NCBI GenBank assembly: GCA_900321195.1
Contig: ONVG01000215.1
Coordinates: 1 to 6,415, forward strand
Source of the DNA: an uncultured Eubacteriales bacterium
GTDB taxonomy: Bacteria; Bacillota; Clostridia; Oscillospirales; Acutalibacteraceae
Reading direction: 5' to 3'
Length of the DNA: 6,415 bases
Shown: one piece after another, positions 4,472 through 6,415 of the stretch
Layout: each line of letters starts with the position of its first letter
Numbering within the stretch: position 1 is the stretch's first letter
Program-made: the position numbers and the translations under genes
Notes under the pieces: model-generated
Database searches by the model: none
What the model saw: the letters and a program-made list of their open reading frames with translations, nothing else
What the model was told of the DNA's origin: nothing

Positions 4472-6415
4472 TTATCCGCTTTCTTCACTTTCGTTGTTTC
4501 CGCTTTTCAGCGGCACAGGCGAAACTAAAAGGAATAACGGCTTTTTCGGCAGACTTATCATAGAATACAGCTCAGGGTACAGCTTTCTCAAACAGTATTC
4601 AACATGTCCGCGTTCCTCTTCCGTCACAGGCTCATTTGCATAGTTTTCGGCCTGAACAGCCTCTATCATCCTGTCAAGCTCTTCTTTGCTCAGCGATGTT
4701 ATATGCTCGCTCAGCTTTTCGGTGAAGTCCTTCTCCGAACCGTTCATTGTTTTCAAAAGCTTTGCAAAATGTATTCCCTTCATTATCATGTGGAAAAGCC
4801 TGCGGCAGTCCATATTTACAAGCTTTGACTTTATATAAAGCTTTCTGACAATAATATATGCCGCCAATACCAAGACAGCAAGTATCGGAACAGCTATAAA
4901 CGCACCGCCTACAGCCTTTCCTATGGATGTACCTCCTCCGCCGCCGTTTCCGACAACATCATTGCTGTTGTCATCACGGAAACTCCAGCCATGCTCATGC
5001 ATTATCTGATACATAGTGCTTGATGTATAGCCGGGATATTGAGTTATCATACGTCCCGTATCTGTAGGCGTTACCTCAACAGGGACCCAGCCGTAATCTT
5101 TAAGGAATATCTCTACCCATGCATGTGCATAGTAATCCGAAACTTCTGCGTTGTAAACTCCTGTTTCGGTATCTGACGGCTCAAAAAGCTGAGGTTCAAG
5201 AACATAGCCGGAAACATATCTCGCCGGTATGCCGTACATCCTGTACATCAGCGCCGCTGTTGAAGCAAAATGTACACAGTAGCCCTGTCCGTTCTCAAAA
5301 AGGAAATAATCTATGGTATCCTTATTGTATGGTACAGAACCGGGTGTTGTAGTGTATTTTGCTTTGTTCTGAAGCGTTACAAGAATATATGTCGTTATCT
5401 CACTGAGGTCTGTCAGCGGCGTTGCACGGCAGTATTCCTCAAGTCTCGAAAGCACATCATTCGGGTATCTTGTATATTCCTCCTGTATCTTTGAAATATA
5501 TGCATCGGTAAAGCTCTCATAGAATTTATGCTCATCCCACCTGTTAAGCATACTTATATCATACCAGTTAAGCACCTCGTTTTTATAGCCGACATCACGT
5601 TTTACATCATGTCCTTCCCATATCCTTCCCTTGCTCTTGGATGAATAGTACGGGATATAAAGCGAATCATAGTACTGACTGACATGCTTTATTGATACTT
5701 CAGATGCTGAGGGATTTATAAGAAACTCCTCGCCTTCATTTCCGGAAATAGGCGGTCCGTAATCAAGCCCAAGCACATAATAGCTTTCTTTGTTTACGAC
5801 CGTATCTTTTGAAAGCATAAAATACATTTCGGATATAGGGTCAGATGTAAATGTCGTCAGCGCCATATAATTGTAGTACTGGGAAGCCGAATCGTAAGAG
5901 TTGCTGTCCTTTTCAAACTGCTGCATGTTTTTATAGCAGTCTGCCGATAACTTGTTAATAAAAGGCTCCTGATATACAGTCATGCTGTAGGTATCGTACT
6001 GATAGTTTATTACATGGAAAGCAGACTCCCATTCACTGTCATAGTAATCACTGCCTCTGAAATCATGCAGATATATCCTGTCATCAGGTATAAAGTCACT
6101 CTTTACTTCAAGCATTGTCTGACCTGACTGATATAGGTTTCCCCTGTTTATCTTGCCGCCTGAAACATCGCCGAGAGCGCCGCCTGTAAATTTTGCTATA
6201 ATATCCTGAATAAATCCGTCCGCATGATATACAGAGCGGAACATCGATTCCTGATTTAACTGCTCTATCATCACCGCAGGAACAAAAGCACAGACAAGTA
6301 TGCCAATAGTTATCAGTGTACTGAGCATGCCTGCTCTTGCCCGTTTAGGCATTATAAGGGTATATTTCAGCTTCCGTTTATCCGTCATATTGAGGACGAA
6401 AAATCCCGTTTCAAA
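4472..6415 (-). CDS. Membrane-anchored transglutaminase-like protein, TgpA type (N-terminus probably outside window)
   Basis: A transglutaminase/protease-fold protein, most likely facing outside the membrane; the substrate is unknown. Residue numbers count from ATG 6388 (638 aa). A basic N-terminus and one TM helix (about 19-40) lead into a long, Tyr-rich extracellular region (about 45-345). The transglutaminase core follows: nucleophile Cys371 in GQGYCVHFASTAALMYR, then GIPARYVSGYV, His422 in YYAHAWVEIF, and Glu438 in GWVPVEVTPT at the usual Asp position. A Gly-rich linker (NGGGGG, about 481), a second TM (about 493-515) and a cytoplasmic helical tail (about 527-612), resembling the C-terminal region of TgpA proteins, complete it. 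The frame is open from 6388 to the window edge (reading FETGFFVLN before Met), and no ribosome site precedes that ATG. TgpA proteins carry several N-terminal TM helices, so the true start is probably upstream. In this family the gene often follows DUF58 and MoxR-ATPase genes; that cannot be seen here. Confidence 0.88.
   Translation of the reverse strand, partial: FETGFFVLNMTDKRKLKYTLIMPKRARAGMLSTLITIGILVCAFVPAVMIEQLNQESMFRSVYHADGFIQDIIAKFTGGALGDVSGGKINRGNLYQSGQTMLEVKSDFIPDDRIYLHDFRGSDYYDSEWESAFHVINYQYDTYSMTVYQEPFINKLSADCYKNMQQFEKDSNSYDSASQYYNYMALTTFTSDPISEMYFMLSKDTVVNKESYYVLGLDYGPPISGNEGEEFLINPSASEVSIKHVSQYYDSLYIPYYSSKSKGRIWEGHDVKRDVGYKNEVLNWYDISMLNRWDEHKFYESFTDAYISKIQEEYTRYPNDVLSRLEEYCRATPLTDLSEITTYILVTLQNKAKYTTTPGSVPYNKDTIDYFLFENGQGYCVHFASTAALMYRMYGIPARYVSGYVLEPQLFEPSDTETGVYNAEVSDYYAHAWVEIFLKDYGWVPVEVTPTDTGRMITQYPGYTSSTMYQIMHEHGWSFRDDNSNDVVGNGGGGGTSIGKAVGGAFIAVPILAVLVLAAYIIVRKLYIKSKLVNMDCRRLFHMIMKGIHFAKLLKTMNGSEKDFTEKLSEHITSLSKEELDRMIEAVQAENYANEPVTEEERGHVEYCLRKLYPELYSMISLPKKPLFLLVSPVPLKSGNNESEESG

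Noticed and set aside
1..6415. CRISPR array, insertion sequence, phage or conjugative element
   Set aside because: No spaced direct repeats, transposase, integrase or terminal inverted repeats were found. The truncated tRNA could suggest an attachment site, but no integrase or matching repeat is in the window.

Overview
The window most likely comes from a low-to-mid-GC Gram-positive gut or rumen bacterium of the Clostridia, probably a Ruminococcus-like member of the Oscillospiraceae. This rests on the style of the proteins (a MetRS with a C-terminal Trbp111 domain, a paired ABC exporter, a membrane transglutaminase), AGGAGG-like ribosome sites, and a serine-tRNA 5' half very like that of Bacillota. 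The genus is inferred from general resemblance; no database was searched.

Layout. From the left edge to 426 (+) is the 3' end of metG. It converges on a minus-strand exporter operon, and one strong hairpin (500-534) sits between the two stops. The operon reads leftwards from a consensus promoter at 4148-4120. The upstream gene (4079-2346) is an intact ABC half-transporter with a degenerate ATP site. Its stop overlaps the start of the partner gene (2353-538) by 8 nt. The partner keeps a nearly perfect nucleotide-binding domain, but its membrane domain is damaged twice: a frameshifting loss of about 41 nt in TM2 and an in-frame loss of about 30 codons after TM4. It also has Cys where Arg is usual beside the ABC signature. 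Together the two proteins would have formed a TM287/288-type heterodimeric multidrug or lipid exporter. As written, the complex should not work.

The 392-nt gap at 4080-4471 is full. It holds the exporter promoter and a separate minus-strand transcription unit with its own promoter (4402-4374), a 50-nt tRNA-Ser(GGA)-like sequence (4341-4292), a further hairpin and a rho-independent terminator (4267-4233). The tRNA-like part has a complete 7-bp acceptor stem, D arm and anticodon, but the 3' anticodon strand, variable arm and T arm are missing. The downstream hairpin can compete with the acceptor stem.

To the right (4472 to the window edge, minus) is a membrane-anchored transglutaminase-like protein of the TgpA kind. 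Its frame stays open past the edge, so its N-terminus is probably outside the window. A 17-bp hairpin lies just after its stop.

The most notable signals are the truncated tRNA with intact transcription signals and the double deletion in one exporter subunit. No CRISPR array, insertion sequence, phage gene or obvious new defence system was seen.
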